A stretch of 64,000 nucleotides of DNA from the NCBI RefSeq assembly GCF_030373245.1, contig NZ_JAUCZF010000001.1, forward strand, positions 434,001 through 498,000, read 5' to 3'. Below the pieces are notes generated by a model. That model had not been told where the DNA came from and did not search any database. It worked only from the letters and a program-made list of their open reading frames with translations. The position numbers and the translations under genes are program-made. Origin of the DNA: Hydrogenophaga sp. GTDB taxonomy: Bacteria; Pseudomonadota; Gammaproteobacteria; Burkholderiales; Burkholderiaceae_C. Shown one piece after another: positions 63,358 through 64,000 of this stretch. Every line of letters begins with the position of its first letter. The stretch's first letter is position 1.

Positions 63358-64000
63358 TCAGCGCAGCTCGTATTCGAACGTGCTCACCACCCGCAGCCGC
63401 TTGCCGCGTGAGCTGCCGTCATCAAAGTCGTTGCCGTCATCGCCCGTGATGCGGATCACACCCTGATTGGCGTTCTTCAGCGGGCCGAGCTGGGCGCCGG
63501 CTTCGGCAGCGAACTTCTCGGCCTGCTCGCGCGCGTTGCGGGTAGCTTCCGCCAGCAGCGGGGCTTTCACGTCGTTGAAGCCGCGCAGCTGAAAGCGCGG
63601 GCCACTGCGCCCACCCTCGTTCTCACCACCGAGCTGAATGCCCTGCTGGATCAGCGGGTCCACCGCCAGCGCGGCTTGCTCCACCTCAGCCACCCGGGCC
63701 GACTTCACCAGCACCTGGCCAGTGCCGTTGAAGCGGAACGGAACATTGCCTTGCGCGTACTCGCGCGCCAGCAGGTCTTGCACCTGCAACGGCCGCGCCT
63801 CCAGTTCCGCATCGGTAAAGCCGCGCGCCTTCAAAAACGTCAGCACCTTTTCTCGGTCGGCAGCCAGGGCCTGCTGCACGCCACTGAACTCAGCGCCCGC
63901 GCGACGAAAGCTCAGCGTCCAGATGGCGAAGTCGCTCTCCACATCCTTCTCGGCCAGGCCTTTGACGGTGACCGAGCGGTCGGCCATGCGAAAGCGCTCC
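63358..64000 (-). CDS. SIMPL-domain protein, 5' end cut by the window
   Basis: At least 214 residues are visible. The N-terminus continues beyond the window: the frame reads ERFRMADRSVTVKGLAEKDV at the edge, and relatives have a signal peptide or TM segment before this. SIMPL (DUF541) region with DLLAREYAQGNVPFRFNGTG and the C-terminal segment ATRNAREQAEKFAAEAGAQL. SIMPL proteins are periplasmic or membrane-attached and oligomeric, with roles in oxidative stress or unknown. Converges on the RskA-like gene, 12 bp apart. Confidence 0.85.
   Translation of the reverse strand, partial: ERFRMADRSVTVKGLAEKDVESDFAIWTLSFRRAGAEFSGVQQALAADREKVLTFLKARGFTDAELEARPLQVQDLLAREYAQGNVPFRFNGTGQVLVKSARVAEVEQAALAVDPLIQQGIQLGGENEGGRSGPRFQLRGFNDVKAPLLAEATRNAREQAEKFAAEAGAQLGPLKNANQGVIRITGDDGNDFDDGSSRGKRLRVVSTFEYELR

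Overview
The window is a GC-rich, densely packed stretch of a betaproteobacterial chromosome, most likely from the Comamonadaceae (Hydrogenophaga/Acidovorax-like). The grounds are gene order (ftsK-lolA-rarA, ribF-ileS-lspA, a phosphoglycerate-mutase-like gene before recJ, algZ-algR beside argH), protein sequence character, and short GC-rich repeats of a kind I associate with that family. I see no rRNA, tRNA, CRISPR array, insertion sequence or prophage. Both edge genes are cut: a polysaccharide-type nucleotide-sugar dehydratase on the left and a SIMPL-domain protein on the right.

Layout. 1-5.7 kb: the C6-dehydratase gene, then a branched-chain amino acid-type ABC transporter (livH-M-G-F, minus strand) without a binding-protein gene. 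5.9-14.6 kb: rarA, lolA, ftsK, a Crp/Fnr regulator, trxB, rpmB-rpmG, a YciI-like protein and a fatty acid desaturase. 14.7-21.7 kb: rsmB, prfC, purN, a YceH-type protein and a two-gene acyl-CoA dehydrogenase unit. 21.9-27.0 kb: two secreted DUF11-repeat proteins flanking a lipoprotein gene; this is the most accessory-looking part. 27.0-33.7 kb: an HNH nuclease, ribF-ileS-lspA and a class V aminotransferase. 33.7-41.1 kb: quinone oxidoreductase, two EamA exporters, an atypical SDR, a second Crp/Fnr regulator with a partial Fe-S cysteine motif, and an orphan GspE/PilB-type ATPase with a spermidine synthase-like partner. 41.2-52.5 kb: mscS, a DNA glycosylase plus tatD, a META lipoprotein, lolC-lolD, recJ, an AlgZ/AlgR-type two-component system and argH. 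52.7-64 kb: an HDOD protein, an unusual esterase/Baeyer-Villiger monooxygenase fusion, hemerythrin, a TetR-regulated NAD(P)H oxidoreductase, an acyl-CoA ligase, a kinase-like two-domain protein, an FMN-dependent 2-hydroxyacid dehydrogenase and an orphan RskA-like protein.

The items most worth following are these. (1) A single polypeptide joins an HSL-type esterase to a Baeyer-Villiger monooxygenase, which could oxidise a ketone to an ester and then hydrolyse it. (2) A textbook-spaced FNR class II promoter overlaps the stop codon of that fusion gene and drives an apparently leaderless hemerythrin mRNA. (3) Three regularly spaced operators lie between a tetR gene and its target. (4) At least eleven copies of a palindromic repeat family lie mostly directly after stop codons, including inside the liv and lol operons. 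(5) A 84-bp decayed copy of the acyl-CoA ligase hinge region lies 1.6 kb from the intact gene. (6) Two DUF11 proteins share a C-terminal module and near-identical terminators. I did not find a clearly novel multi-gene defence or biosynthetic system.
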